DNA of 64,000 nt from positions 1,674,001 to 1,738,000 of the forward strand of contig NZ_CP101156.1 of NCBI RefSeq assembly GCF_024298845.1, in the 5' to 3' direction. The stretch is from Natronosalvus amylolyticus. Its GTDB lineage: Archaea; Halobacteriota; Halobacteria; Halobacteriales; Natrialbaceae. Shown here piece by piece: positions 37,139 to 45,537 of the stretch. The notes under the pieces are model-generated. The model was given only the letters and a program-made list of their open reading frames with translations. It was not told the DNA's origin and did no database searches. Numbering within the stretch: the first letter of the stretch is position 1; each line of letters begins with the position of its first letter. Both the position numbers and the translations under genes were made by a program.

Positions 37139-37969
37139 GAGGTCGGTTCGTTCGAACTGATACAGACCAATTGTCAGTGGGAGGACCATCCACGCAGCGA
37201 AGACGACGAGCGCCATCCACCAGTCGACGAACCACGGTGCCTCGGAGCTGGCATATCGCGCTCCTCGAGTCGTGTCGAACCCAACCCTGAGCAGCCGATT
37301 GTACGCTTCGGCAGGTTTGAGCAGATACATCAGATACGCCCAGTCGGGGAGGGTAAAAAGGGCGTCCTGTCGAAAGCGGTAGAGAAACTGGACGGTCGCG
37401 GTGACCAGGTTGTCCCAGAACGAGACGAGCAGGATATAGGCACCGAAGGTGCCGAGCGTGACGCGACGTTCGGCCGTCGTACTCATCGAAAGTGCGATGG
37501 CTACGGCGAGGAATCCAAGCCCGAAAAGGGCCGTGATGAGTACGAGCCAGCCGAACCCGAGGATTTCGCTCCCTGAGGGTGGATACAGGAAGGCTCCGAG
37601 AAGGCCGACGACGACCAGCGTTCCCAGTACTGGGGCGAGGAGCACGATACCCCGCCCGACAAAGGTGCCCGCAATGAGGTCACGCCTCGAGTGTGGGAAC
37701 GACAGCGAGAGGACGATGCTACCGCTGACGCGTTCGTGGATGACGGATTTATACCCTAACAGCAGGGCGATAAGGGGGACCAGAAAGCCGAGAAAGGAGA
37801 CGATTGTGGTGACGAAGTCGGTGAAATCGTTGAACAGGTCACTTCCGGTCAAGAAGTCGGCACCGATCAGAACGAGAAACAACAGTCCGAGGACACCGAC
37901 GACGAGCCAGATCGTTTTCGACCGACCAGCGTCACGGACGTCTTTCGCTGCAACGGTTTGCCAGCTCAT
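37136..37969 (-). CDS. ABC transporter permease (ABC-2 type), second
   Basis: A 277-aa membrane protein with six predicted helices. It starts MSWQTVAAKDVRDAGRSKTIW, typical of haloarchaeal NosY/ABC-2 permeases. The loop around HERVSGSIVLSLSFPHSRRD is conserved in this family and also present in the first permease. It shares one base with the preceding permease stop codon. The two permeases and ATPase form a three-gene exporter unit. Confidence 0.88.
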   Translation of the reverse strand: MSWQTVAAKDVRDAGRSKTIWLVVGVLGLLFLVLIGADFLTGSDLFNDFTDFVTTIVSFLGFLVPLIALLLGYKSVIHERVSGSIVLSLSFPHSRRDLIAGTFVGRGIVLLAPVLGTLVVVGLLGAFLYPPSGSEILGFGWLVLITALFGLGFLAVAIALSMSTTAERRVTLGTFGAYILLVSFWDNLVTATVQFLYRFRQDALFTLPDWAYLMYLLKPAEAYNRLLRVGFDTTRGARYASSEAPWFVDWWMALVVFAAWMVLPLTIGLYQFERTDL

Positions 37970-38775
37970 CAGAGATCACCTCCCGAGAACCGCCGGAACG
38001 CCAGCCCGAGAGGACCGACGATCCAGCCGACAAACAACACGAGTGCGACCCACTCGTTGAGATACCATACGCTCGAGACCGACTGGGAAGGATCGATAAA
38101 ACCGGCGATCAGCCGCAGGTAGACCGCCCCAGGTTCGGCCGCAAAGAGAAATTCGAGGACCCCCGGCAGTTCGTCTTCGATCAGCCCGGCTTGCCACAAT
38201 CCAAACGTGAGTGCTCCCTCGAGAACGTCCCAGACGAGGACAAACAGGAAATAGATGCCAAAGGCGAGGACGGTCGCCCGCTGTTTCGTCGAGACGGCCA
38301 TCGAAACGGCGACGCCGAGCGCCGTGTACAACACGCCGAATCCGACCGTGAGGGCGACGAAACCGACGAACGGCAACACCACGAGTTCGCCAAAGGGATA
38401 CACCACGAGTGCACCCGCGACGAGGAGGCCAGCAACGATTGCGGCGACGAATACACCAGCCCGACCGAACAGTTTCCCCGCGACCACGTCGCGACGGCTG
38501 TACGGCATCGAAAGCGTCAGCAACAACGATCCCGAGGCACGATCACTACAGATGGCGTTGTAGCCGATGAGTAACCCGATGAGCGGGAGCAATGTCGTGA
38601 GCCAGCCGGTCAGAAAGCCGCTAAACTGGGCTGTCGTATGCGGTTCGCTCGCCATCACCGGATACAGATACCCGCCGAGGAAACACACAATGACGAGCAA
38701 GCCGAGCAGCCACCGTGCCGACCGCGCCCCGGCGAGCAGTTTCGCCTCCTCACGAGCAACCGGAGCCCATCTCAT
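37969..38775 (-). CDS. ABC transporter permease (ABC-2 type), first
   Basis: A 268-aa membrane protein starting MRWAPVAREEAKLL, with about six helices and the loop DRASGSLLLTLSMPYSRRD. It is a paralogue of the next gene; the pair is likely to form a heterodimeric membrane channel. Its ATG overlaps the ATPase stop codon (ATGA). Confidence 0.88.
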   Translation of the reverse strand: MRWAPVAREEAKLLAGARSARWLLGLLVIVCFLGGYLYPVMASEPHTTAQFSGFLTGWLTTLLPLIGLLIGYNAICSDRASGSLLLTLSMPYSRRDVVAGKLFGRAGVFVAAIVAGLLVAGALVVYPFGELVVLPFVGFVALTVGFGVLYTALGVAVSMAVSTKQRATVLAFGIYFLFVLVWDVLEGALTFGLWQAGLIEDELPGVLEFLFAAEPGAVYLRLIAGFIDPSQSVSSVWYLNEWVALVLFVGWIVGPLGLAFRRFSGGDL

Positions 38776-39689
38776 TGGCGCGAGCCTCCCGTGTACTCGA
38801 TGAACATATCCTCGAGACTGGCCTCCTCGGTTCGGAAGTTCAGGACGTCGACGCCGGCACCGTGGAGCGCAACGAGGACGTCCATCTTTGCGTCGTTCGT
38901 ACACGTGACTTCGACCGTCGATTCGTCCTCGGCCGGTCTGGCCGTCTCGACGCCGTCAGTGCCACGGAGCGTGTCGAGAATCGCCGGTGACAGTTCGTCG
39001 ACCGTAATGATGAGTTTCGTGCCACCACCGAGGGAGTCGCGGAGTCCCTGAATCGTGTCTACGGCAACCAGTTCGCCACCCTGCAAGATTGCGACGCGGT
39101 CACAGACGGCCTGGACTTGCTCGAGGATGTGACTCGAGAAGAATATCGTCGCGCCGCGTTCGTTTTCTTCTTCGATGATGCGACGCATCTCGGCGGCCCC
39201 GTTGGGGTCGAGTCCGGAGGTCGGTTCGTCGAGTAAGAGCAGGTCGGGTTCGCCGACGAGTGCCATGCCCAGAACCAGCCGCTGAGCCATCCCCTTCGAG
39301 TAGCCGCTGGCTTTTCGGTCGCCATCCTCACGGATGCCGACGCGACGAAGGATTTCGACCGGATCGTCGTCCGCATCTTTCGATCTGATCGCATACTCGA
39401 TGTGTTCTCGGCCGGTAAGCCGGTCGTAGACGGCATAGCCTTCTGGGAGAACGCCGAGGTGTTCTCGAGCGGCGACCGGATTTCGCTGGCAGTCAGCCCC
39501 GAAAATAGTGGCCGATCCGTGGGTCGGTTTTGCGAAGTCGAGCAGAATGTTCAACAGTGTCGATTTACCGGCCCCGTTGGGACCCAGAAAGCCAAAGATC
39601 TCCCCCTCCTCGACAGCGAGGTCGACTCTGTCGAGTGCGAGCAGACTCCCGTACCGTTTAGAAACGCCGTTAACCTCGATAGCAGCCAT
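38772..39689 (-). CDS. ABC transporter ATP-binding protein
   Basis: A 305-aa ATPase. Walker A is LGPNGAGKST, the signature is the variant GYSKGMAQR, Walker B is LLLLDEPTSGLDP and the H-loop is FFSSHI. A C-terminal extension of about 90 residues is typical of DrrA/CcmA-type exporters. The substrate is unknown; drug, peptide or lipid export are all possible. A minus-strand TATATTTTAC at about 39710-39719 lies 26 bp before the ATG, so the transcript is probably leaderless. Confidence 0.93.
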   Translation of the reverse strand: MAAIEVNGVSKRYGSLLALDRVDLAVEEGEIFGFLGPNGAGKSTLLNILLDFAKPTHGSATIFGADCQRNPVAAREHLGVLPEGYAVYDRLTGREHIEYAIRSKDADDDPVEILRRVGIREDGDRKASGYSKGMAQRLVLGMALVGEPDLLLLDEPTSGLDPNGAAEMRRIIEEENERGATIFFSSHILEQVQAVCDRVAILQGGELVAVDTIQGLRDSLGGGTKLIITVDELSPAILDTLRGTDGVETARPAEDESTVEVTCTNDAKMDVLVALHGAGVDVLNFRTEEASLEDMFIEYTGGSRQ

Positions 39690-39815
39690 ATATCATCCAC
39701 AAAACCACAGTAAAATATACCTTTTGTTGTCATTTTTGTTACCGAACCAGTGAAGAAATCGCTCGAGGTAACCGTGTCGGGTGTCACCCTACCAAGGCGC
39801 CGTTGATTGGAAAGC

Positions 39816-39823
39816 CTTAATAC
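39816..39823 (+). promoter_or_regulatory. TATA box of tRNA-Asp
   Basis: CTTAATAC, preceded by a purine-rich GAAAG (BRE-like), lies about 35 bp upstream of the mature tRNA 5' end. Confidence 0.55.
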
Positions 39824-39852
39824 TTCGACCGGGAAACGAAGAGGTGTAGCAA

Positions 39853-39925
39853 GCCCGGGTGGTGTAGTGGCCTATCATACGACCCTGTCACGGTCGTGAC
39901 GCGGGTTCAAATCCCGCCTCGGGCG
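39853..39925 (+). tRNA. tRNA-Asp (anticodon GTC)
   Basis: A 73-nt cloverleaf. Acceptor GCCCGGG pairs with CTCGGGC (one G-U); anticodon stem CGACC/GGTCG with loop CTGTCAC gives GTC at 39887-39889; T arm is GCGGG-TTCAAAT-CCCGC. No intron. No CCA is encoded after discriminator G. A five-T run follows at 39927-39931. Confidence 0.97.
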
Positions 39926-39945
39926 CTTTTTCGACGAACAACAAC
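39902..39945. repeat. tRNA-Asp 3' direct repeat, left copy
   Basis: The last 24 nt of the tRNA plus about 20 nt downstream recur at 40049-40092 with about four differences. Candidate att-type duplication or partial tandem duplication. Confidence 0.65.
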
Positions 39946-39947
39946 GT

Positions 39948-39980
39948 AGAACAGCCCTGAGTGTCAACGAAGGCTGTTCT
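39948..39980. other. 9-bp perfect stem-loop
   Basis: AGAACAGCC (39948-39956) and GGCTGTTCT (39972-39980) are perfect complements with a 15-nt loop. It lies between the two tRNA-derived repeats. Confidence 0.5.
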
Positions 39981-40048
39981 GTATCCGTGAGTCGGAAAAC
40001 AGACACAGCGGATTTGAATCGCGAGCCGACCGGAGTGAGGTTCGCAAT

Positions 40049-40092
40049 CGGGTTCAAATCTCGCCTCGAGCGCTTCTTTCGACGAACAACAC
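40049..40092. repeat. tRNA-Asp 3' direct repeat, right copy
   Basis: CGGGTTCAAATCTCGCCTCG and the following AGCGCTTCTTTCGACGAACA match the tRNA 3' end and its flank. No integrase gene or cargo remains between the copies. Confidence 0.65.
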
Positions 40093-40204
40093 TAATTCTT
40101 TAGTACCCGGTGCGTCACCTCCCACTAATGAAGCCTGTTACACGCCACCAGTCGGTCTCGAGCGTGTGTCAAGCCAGTAGCGACGGTTCGAGGAGGCGGC
40201 AGGG

Positions 40205-42325
40205 ATGAACGAACCGATTCGCGCCCTGGTCGTCGACAACGAACCGGGGTTCGCCGACCTGGCCGCGACGATGCTAGAGCGCGAAGACGACCGACTCGAG
40301 GTGACGGGCGTAACGAGTGCGAACGAGGCGCTGGAAACCCTCGACAGCAACGGCATCGATTGTATCGTCAGCGATTACGAAATGCCGGGGTCCACGGGTC
40401 TCGAGTTACTCGAGTCCGTGCGAAAGCGAGACCCTGATCTGCCGTTCATCCTCTTTACCGGGAAAGGCTCAGAGGAGATTGCCACGGAGGCAATCGCCGC
40501 GGGAGTCACGCAGTACCTCCAGAAGAAACCGGGGAGTGATCGATACACGTTGTTGGCCAATCAGATTACGAACGCGGTCTCACAGTATCGGGCGGAGACC
40601 GAGTTACGAGAAAGCGAACGGCGGTACGAACGGACGCTGACGACCATCCACGATACGACGCGTGACCTGATGCGTGCGGGGACGAAAGAAGAGATTTACG
40701 AAGCAGCCGTCGAGACAGCAGGCACGATTCTCGAGGTCCCGATCGTGACGGCGTACCGTTTCGATCCAACGGTTGGAGCGCTCTCCTATGCGGCCTCGAC
40801 GACAGAGACCCGCCAGCGGTTGACACCCGATACGACGATCGAGCGTGGCGATGGACACATCTGGGAGGGATTTTCCGAGGGCGAACCAGCGTACGTTTCC
40901 GATCTAGCGGGCTCGAATCAAAACACCGCACTGGAGGCCGTTACTCGAAGTGAACTGGTCGTTCCGCTTGGCACCCACGGTGTGATCGTCGCTGGAAGTG
41001 AAACCGTCGACGCGTTCGACGAATCGATGCAAGAACTGCTCTATATTCTCGCCGCGAACACCGAGGCAGCCCTGGACAGAGCGGAGCGAGAACAACTGCT
41101 CCGTGAGCACGATCGAACGCTGACCGAACAGAACGAGGCGCTGACGCGGCTCAATCACACCAACGAGATCGTTCGGGCGATCAATCGGGCGATTGCACAG
41201 GCGTCGACACGGCGCGAAATCGAAACCACCGTCTGTGAACAACTCGCCGACGCCGACCGATATCTGTTCGCCTGGATCGCCTCGAGCGCCCAGTCACCGC
41301 CGGAACCGATGGCCTGGGAAGGCGTTGACGCGACCTACATCGACCGGGTTCGAGATGACGGAGAGGGTGCTCCCGAGTATGCACTGGTCGAACGGGCGCT
41401 CAAGACCGAATCAGTGGTCGTCGTTGAAAACGTCCTCGACGACGACAGCTGGCAGGACCGACGAACCGCAGCACTCACCTACGGCTATCAGACCGTGATC
41501 GCCGTCCCGTTGCTCGATGGGGAACGAGCCTACGGGGTCGTCGTCGTCCACGCTCCGCAAGCCAATGCGATCAGCGATAGCGAGCGGGAAGTGCTCGGCG
41601 AACTCGGCGAGACGATCGGCCACGCAATTCGGTCTGTCGAACGGACACAGGCCATGCTGACCGACAGTCGGCTAGAACTCGAACTCGAGTGTGCCAGTCC
41701 ACAGCTGTTGTTCAATCGTATCGCGGCCGCCGCTCCGGGCCCCATCTCGCTCGAGGGATCCCTCGAACGAGAACGGGAAACCGTCCTCTTCATCTCCGTC
41801 GAAGCTACCAATGTCGATGATCTGTTACAACTCGCCGACAACTGGGCTGCGATCGATTCGATCTCGGTCGTCTCGACAGGTGAGGAGTCGACACTGCTCG
41901 AGTGTACGATGATGCCGACACCGTTTCTGGACACGCTCCGAGAGTTCGATGCACAGATCACACACGTCACGGCGACAGAGGGGACGAGTTCGATTGTCCT
42001 TTCAGTGCCAAGTGGAATCGACACACGCTCGCTGGTCGAGCGTGTTCAGGACCGCTACCCGGAGACCTCGTTGACTGCCAGACGGGAAACGACGAGCACG
42101 GCGTCAGCACGTGGAATCGATGCCCAACTCGAGTCGACACTCACCGCGAAGCAACTCGAAGCGTTGCAGGCGGCCCATTATAGCGGGTTTTTCGACTGGC
42201 CTCGTGAGAGCACCGGCGAGGATATCGCAGCGGCCCTGGACGTTACGCCACCAACCTATCACTATCACTTACGGGCGGCACAGCGAAAACTTGCGTCGAT
42301 CGTCTTCGACAGCGGTTCTAATTAA
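40205..42325 (+). CDS. Receiver-GAF-GAF-HTH_10 signal-transduction regulator
   Basis: A 706-aa cytoplasmic sensor-regulator. Residues 1-125 are a response-regulator receiver with phospho-acceptor Asp in CIVSDYEMP and the conserved Lys region near LQKKPGSD. Two GAF-like domains follow (about 150-295 and 320-480). A bacterioopsin-activator-type region (about 490-640) leads to an HTH_10 domain (LTAKQLEALQAAHYSGFFDWPRE, then VTPPTYHYHLRAAQRKL). It resembles Bat-type haloarchaeal regulators. No histidine-kinase domain is present. The signal and target genes are unknown. Confidence 0.93.
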   Translation: MNEPIRALVVDNEPGFADLAATMLEREDDRLEVTGVTSANEALETLDSNGIDCIVSDYEMPGSTGLELLESVRKRDPDLPFILFTGKGSEEIATEAIAAGVTQYLQKKPGSDRYTLLANQITNAVSQYRAETELRESERRYERTLTTIHDTTRDLMRAGTKEEIYEAAVETAGTILEVPIVTAYRFDPTVGALSYAASTTETRQRLTPDTTIERGDGHIWEGFSEGEPAYVSDLAGSNQNTALEAVTRSELVVPLGTHGVIVAGSETVDAFDESMQELLYILAANTEAALDRAEREQLLREHDRTLTEQNEALTRLNHTNEIVRAINRAIAQASTRREIETTVCEQLADADRYLFAWIASSAQSPPEPMAWEGVDATYIDRVRDDGEGAPEYALVERALKTESVVVVENVLDDDSWQDRRTAALTYGYQTVIAVPLLDGERAYGVVVVHAPQANAISDSEREVLGELGETIGHAIRSVERTQAMLTDSRLELELECASPQLLFNRIAAAAPGPISLEGSLERERETVLFISVEATNVDDLLQLADNWAAIDSISVVSTGEESTLLECTMMPTPFLDTLREFDAQITHVTATEGTSSIVLSVPSGIDTRSLVERVQDRYPETSLTARRETTSTASARGIDAQLESTLTAKQLEALQAAHYSGFFDWPRESTGEDIAAALDVTPPTYHYHLRAAQRKLASIVFDSGSN

Positions 42326-42580
42326 TTAGTACCGTCCCTTCGCACACACCAAACAGTTAGACAGTATTCTTAACCCCTCTGCACCCATACGATTAGTTGG
42401 CGATTCAAGACAGACTGTCGCCACCCCCCCCCCCCCCCCCCTAACCCCCCACCCCACTTTTCCCCCAGACTACACCCGTAGTGTATACTGTCGTCACCGG
42501 CTACGCAGTCTTGCTGTTTGCAGAACGAGGTTCCATTCCCGCTCTCGAAGTTTATATACAAACCGGCGGCCAGACCGTCC
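42326..42580. other. Intergenic region with C tract and promoter
   Basis: Contains a run of 18 C (42424-42441) followed by CTAACCCCCCACCCC and TTTTCCCCC. Its complementary strand is an obvious four-block G tract. A TATA box TTTATATAC at about 42550-42558 lies near the start of the next gene. Confidence 0.8.
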
Positions 42581-43033
42581 ATGGAATCACGACTCAAGTT
42601 TAGCAGTGATCACCGAGCAATCGAAGGGCTTCCAATCCGACTCGTCATCGCCCTCGTCGTAGGTGTTGCGAGTCTCGCAATCATGATGTCGATGCTCGGT
42701 GGCGTCGGGACGATCAGCGAAACCGAAGTCGACGTCGAACCGGCCCCTGTAACGGTCGACGCAGATACCAGCACGGACGTCGAGCTCACCGTTATCGGGG
42801 ACGATGGCAATACGGTCAGAGACGCAACTGTCATCGTCTCGAGTGAGAGCGCCTGGCTGGACTCGGCAGCGAAAGGCACCACGGACGACGATGGCCAGGT
42901 CCAGTTATCACTCGAGCCGGAACTCAAACAGGGACAGCGTATTGGCACCCTTCAGGTCGATATCGTTCCTCCAACGAACAGCGATTACGTCGACGACCAG
43001 GCTAATACCGAAATCGTCGTCATCGAGAGCTGA
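42581..43033 (+). CDS. Pilin-like secreted/membrane protein with Ig-like domain
   Basis: A 150-aa protein. The N-terminus (residues about 12-45: HRAIEGLPIRLVIALVVG) is a charged stretch followed by one long hydrophobic helix as in archaeal pilin-like proteins. The exterior part (residues 55-148) is beta-rich and resembles a carboxypeptidase-regulatory/Ig-like domain (DUF7382-like). Function unknown; a surface-filament or envelope role is inferred. It overlaps the 3' end of pcm by 14 bp on the opposite strand. Confidence 0.75.
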   Translation: MESRLKFSSDHRAIEGLPIRLVIALVVGVASLAIMMSMLGGVGTISETEVDVEPAPVTVDADTSTDVELTVIGDDGNTVRDATVIVSSESAWLDSAAKGTTDDDGQVQLSLEPELKQGQRIGTLQVDIVPPTNSDYVDDQANTEIVVIES

Positions 43034-43769
43034 CGCCGTCCCACTCGATCCAGTCACGTTCCCAGCCAGTTCGTGATTGGGCTCGACGAGCCGCATATTC
43101 GCCGTCTTCCCGAGCCGTGCGGTTTCGCTCGAGTGTTCCCGCCTGCTCGCCATCGACTAATAGCGGTTCGAACGATACCGCGCCAAATGACTCGAGCGTA
43201 CCGGCCCGCGTGTGTGCCTCGAGTCGCTGTTTCCCGCTGGCCGTGATTCGCGGAAAAACGAGCACACCATCGTCCCGCAACTGCTCGAGCAGTGCTCGCG
43301 GGGGTGATACGGTGGCAGCTTCCAGCAAAATCCGGTCGAACGGCGCGTACGTGGAAAGCCCAGCGGCCCCGTCGCGACAATCGACGAGCACGCCACCGTA
43401 CCCTGCTCGCTCGAGCATCGTTCGGGCCTCGTAGACGATCGGCCGGGCGATGTCGACTGCGTGGACGTTCGATTCGCCGACGAGTTCCGCGAGCACGGCC
43501 GCCGTGTAACCGACGCCCGCCCCAACGATGAGCGTCGAATGGCCGGGTCTGGCTGACAGCGCCTCGAGCAGGCGAGCGACGGTGCTCGGCGCGAGAACGC
43601 GGGTGCCGAGATGTTCGTGGTCGCGGTCGGCATACGCTGCCCCCTCCGGAACGAACTCGTGTCGAGGAACGGCACCCATGGCTACGGTGAGCGCCTCGTC
43701 CTCGAGCACGGCTTTCGACTCGTGGACGAGGCCATCGATCATGTCCTCACGCAATACCGCAGCGTCCAT
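43020..43769 (-). CDS. pcm: Protein-L-isoaspartate O-methyltransferase
   Basis: A 249-aa SAM-dependent methyltransferase that repairs isoaspartyl residues. AMGAVPRHEFVPEGAAYAD gives the family N-terminal motif. The SAM loop is LIVGAGVGYTAAVLAEL (less glycine-rich than the usual GTGSGY), followed by VHAVDIARP. ATG at 43769 begins MDAAVLRED; the sequence upstream runs into repeat copy D. Confidence 0.88.
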   Translation of the reverse strand: MDAAVLREDMIDGLVHESKAVLEDEALTVAMGAVPRHEFVPEGAAYADRDHEHLGTRVLAPSTVARLLEALSARPGHSTLIVGAGVGYTAAVLAELVGESNVHAVDIARPIVYEARTMLERAGYGGVLVDCRDGAAGLSTYAPFDRILLEAATVSPPRALLEQLRDDGVLVFPRITASGKQRLEAHTRAGTLESFGAVSFEPLLVDGEQAGTLERNRTAREDGEYAARRAQSRTGWERDWIEWDGVSSR

Positions 43770-43834
43770 ACCGCCCCTATCGTGGCGAGCGTATTCAACC
43801 GCACGCTTGCTTTTTCGACGGCAGTCTTGGGGAT

Positions 43835-43916
43835 ACAGTAGCCAGTGAAACGATTTACACACCTATCGGGACGCTGTATTGCGATACGGTGTGCAATGAC
43901 TTTCACTGGCTACTGT
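43835..43916. repeat. Palindromic repeat copy D (best preserved)
   Basis: An 82-bp unit with perfect 16-bp terminal inverted repeats: ACAGTAGCCAGTGAAA at 43835-43850 and TTTCACTGGCTACTGT at 43901-43916. The inner parts, CGATTTACACACCTATCG and GCGATACGGTGTGCAATGAC, also pair imperfectly. It lies upstream of pcm. Confidence 0.9.
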
Positions 43917-43926
43917 AGTTATTCTC

Positions 43927-43980
43927 GAAAGCCATTGACCATCCTACCCCAAGATGCCGTGGCAATGGGTGTAAAAACCG
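43927..43980. repeat. Palindromic repeat copy E (degenerate)
   Basis: GAAAGCCATTGACCATCCTA followed by CCCCAAGATGCCGTGG and GGGTGTAAAAACCG matches the inner part of copies B and C. It sits 10 bp from copy D, so a tandem or nested insertion is likely. Confidence 0.6.
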
Positions 43981-44086
43981 ACTCAACACCCGCTCGAGAA
44001 CCGACCACGAGACAAAACAACCGTCGTGTCCCAGCCCCGAGGAATCGGTCTATGCGTTTTTTACGCTGACAATCCTCCTTTGTCGT

Positions 44087-44548
44087 ATGAGTACGCTTTC
44101 TCGACCCGTTAGTGTCTATCTGCAGGGCGGCGTCGCTGCCCTCGGGGCCATCGTTGTACTGGTGAGCCTCGTCGGGTTCAGTCTCATCTTCTCGTCGATG
44201 CCACCGAGCGAGAGTGGCTTCGCCGAAGGGTTGGCGATTCTGCTGTTTGGCCTGTACGTGCTAGCGGGGTTCGTGATTCTCGCTGGCGGGCTACTGATTC
44301 CACAACGGGACGCACACGGGATAGCGTTCACATCACAGCAACGAACACTCCTCACTTACGGCCTGCTTGCGCCGATTGTGGGTGTCGCCCTCGTTCCCCT
44401 TGGCGCGATGTTCGTGCCGCCCGCCCTCGACCCACTCCGACCGGCACTCGTGGTCGGGTTGGGTGTGTTTCTTTGCAGTGGTCCACTTGCAACCCTGGTT
44501 GCAATCGGCCTGAAACTACGTGATAGCAGACACAACGAGACCACCTGA
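44087..44548 (+). CDS. Four-helix membrane protein of unknown function
   Basis: A 153-aa protein with four predicted helices (about residues 15-38, 48-70, 86-108 and 122-143) and a short polar C-terminus. I do not recognise the family. GTTTTTTACG about 30 bp upstream and TCCTCC near 44071 could serve transcription and translation start. It faces the methyltransferase gene. Confidence 0.7.
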   Translation: MSTLSRPVSVYLQGGVAALGAIVVLVSLVGFSLIFSSMPPSESGFAEGLAILLFGLYVLAGFVILAGGLLIPQRDAHGIAFTSQQRTLLTYGLLAPIVGVALVPLGAMFVPPALDPLRPALVVGLGVFLCSGPLATLVAIGLKLRDSRHNETT

Positions 44549-44604
44549 AAACCGCTTCAGTCGGTATCATCCTCGAGTCAGCGCCACCCTCGAGACCGCG
44601 CTCA

Positions 44605-45531
44605 CTATCCGTCCAACGGCCAGCGCCCGGCAATAGCGTGAAAACCAGTTCCCGGAATCGTAGAAACGGTGGTCTCCTCGAGACCGCACGCCTCGAACCA
44701 CTCGAGATACCTGTCGCCGTCATACACGCGACCGGCATCGGTTTCCAGGAGTAACTCGACGGCCCGCCGTGTAGCCCTCTCGCCCTCGAGTCGTTCGACG
44801 AGGACCAGCCAGCCACCCGGCTCGAGGACGTCGGTCGCCCGTTCGACCAGTTCTCTGGTAGTCTCTGGGCCACAGCGCGAGGCGTACTCGATACCGACGA
44901 TGATATCGAATCGTTCTGCAGGCATGTCTGCCGGCGTAGCCGCTTCGAGTGGCCGTACTGATTTGCCAGCGAGAATCGCTTTCGAGTCTGCGAGACGTGC
45001 GGGCGTGTCGGTCAGCGTCACCTCGAGCCCGCGTGACGCGAGTTCGACGGCATACCGTCCCGGTGCGCCACTAATCTCGAGCACCCTCGTCGCGTCGGGG
45101 GCCGTCCGCACGATTTCGGTCACGACTGCACGGACGGTCGCCTCGTCGACTGCAGCCTGGGCCCCGAGATTGTTCCGTCGCTCGCGCGCATCTATCGGCC
45201 GGGGAGCGTCCGTACACAGCGTCTCATCAAGCTCGAATCCACGATCGAGTCGATCGAGGGTAGCCGGCAGCGAGCCGATCGACCGGACGTCAGTTTTCGC
45301 CAGAAAGCCGAGTGATCGGTTCGTCGGTTCGTAGCTGTCACGGACCCGCTTGAGAAAGCCTTCGGCCTCGAGGACGTCGATCAGAATCCGTGCACCACGT
45401 TCGGTCAGTTCCGTCTGTTCACAGAGTTCACTGGGAGTGGCGGCCGTTCGCATCAACGCCTCGAGTGCGCCTGTCTCCCTAGCAGCCCGCAAGAGAAGGA
45501 GGACCTCGAGCGATGGTGGCCGCTGACTCAT
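44605..45531 (-). CDS. SAM methyltransferase with N-terminal HTH
   Basis: A 308-aa protein. The first 85 residues are a winged helix (LTERGARILIDVLEAEGFL) like the dimerisation domain of small-molecule O-methyltransferases. The SAM-binding Rossmann domain follows with RVLEISGAPGRYAVELA and VEL-type motifs (VLEPGGWLVLVERLEGE). The substrate is unknown. It starts 6 bp after the zinc-finger gene stop codon and is co-transcribed with it. Confidence 0.85.
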   Translation of the reverse strand: MSQRPPSLEVLLLLRAARETGALEALMRTAATPSELCEQTELTERGARILIDVLEAEGFLKRVRDSYEPTNRSLGFLAKTDVRSIGSLPATLDRLDRGFELDETLCTDAPRPIDARERRNNLGAQAAVDEATVRAVVTEIVRTAPDATRVLEISGAPGRYAVELASRGLEVTLTDTPARLADSKAILAGKSVRPLEAATPADMPAERFDIIVGIEYASRCGPETTRELVERATDVLEPGGWLVLVERLEGERATRRAVELLLETDAGRVYDGDRYLEWFEACGLEETTVSTIPGTGFHAIAGRWPLDG

Positions 45532-45537
45532 CCGCCG

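Noticed and set aside
39875-40057. Minus-strand frame across tRNA-Asp giving a RRDLNPRH-like peptide
   Set aside because: This is a well-known artefact of translating tRNA antisense strands, not a protein.
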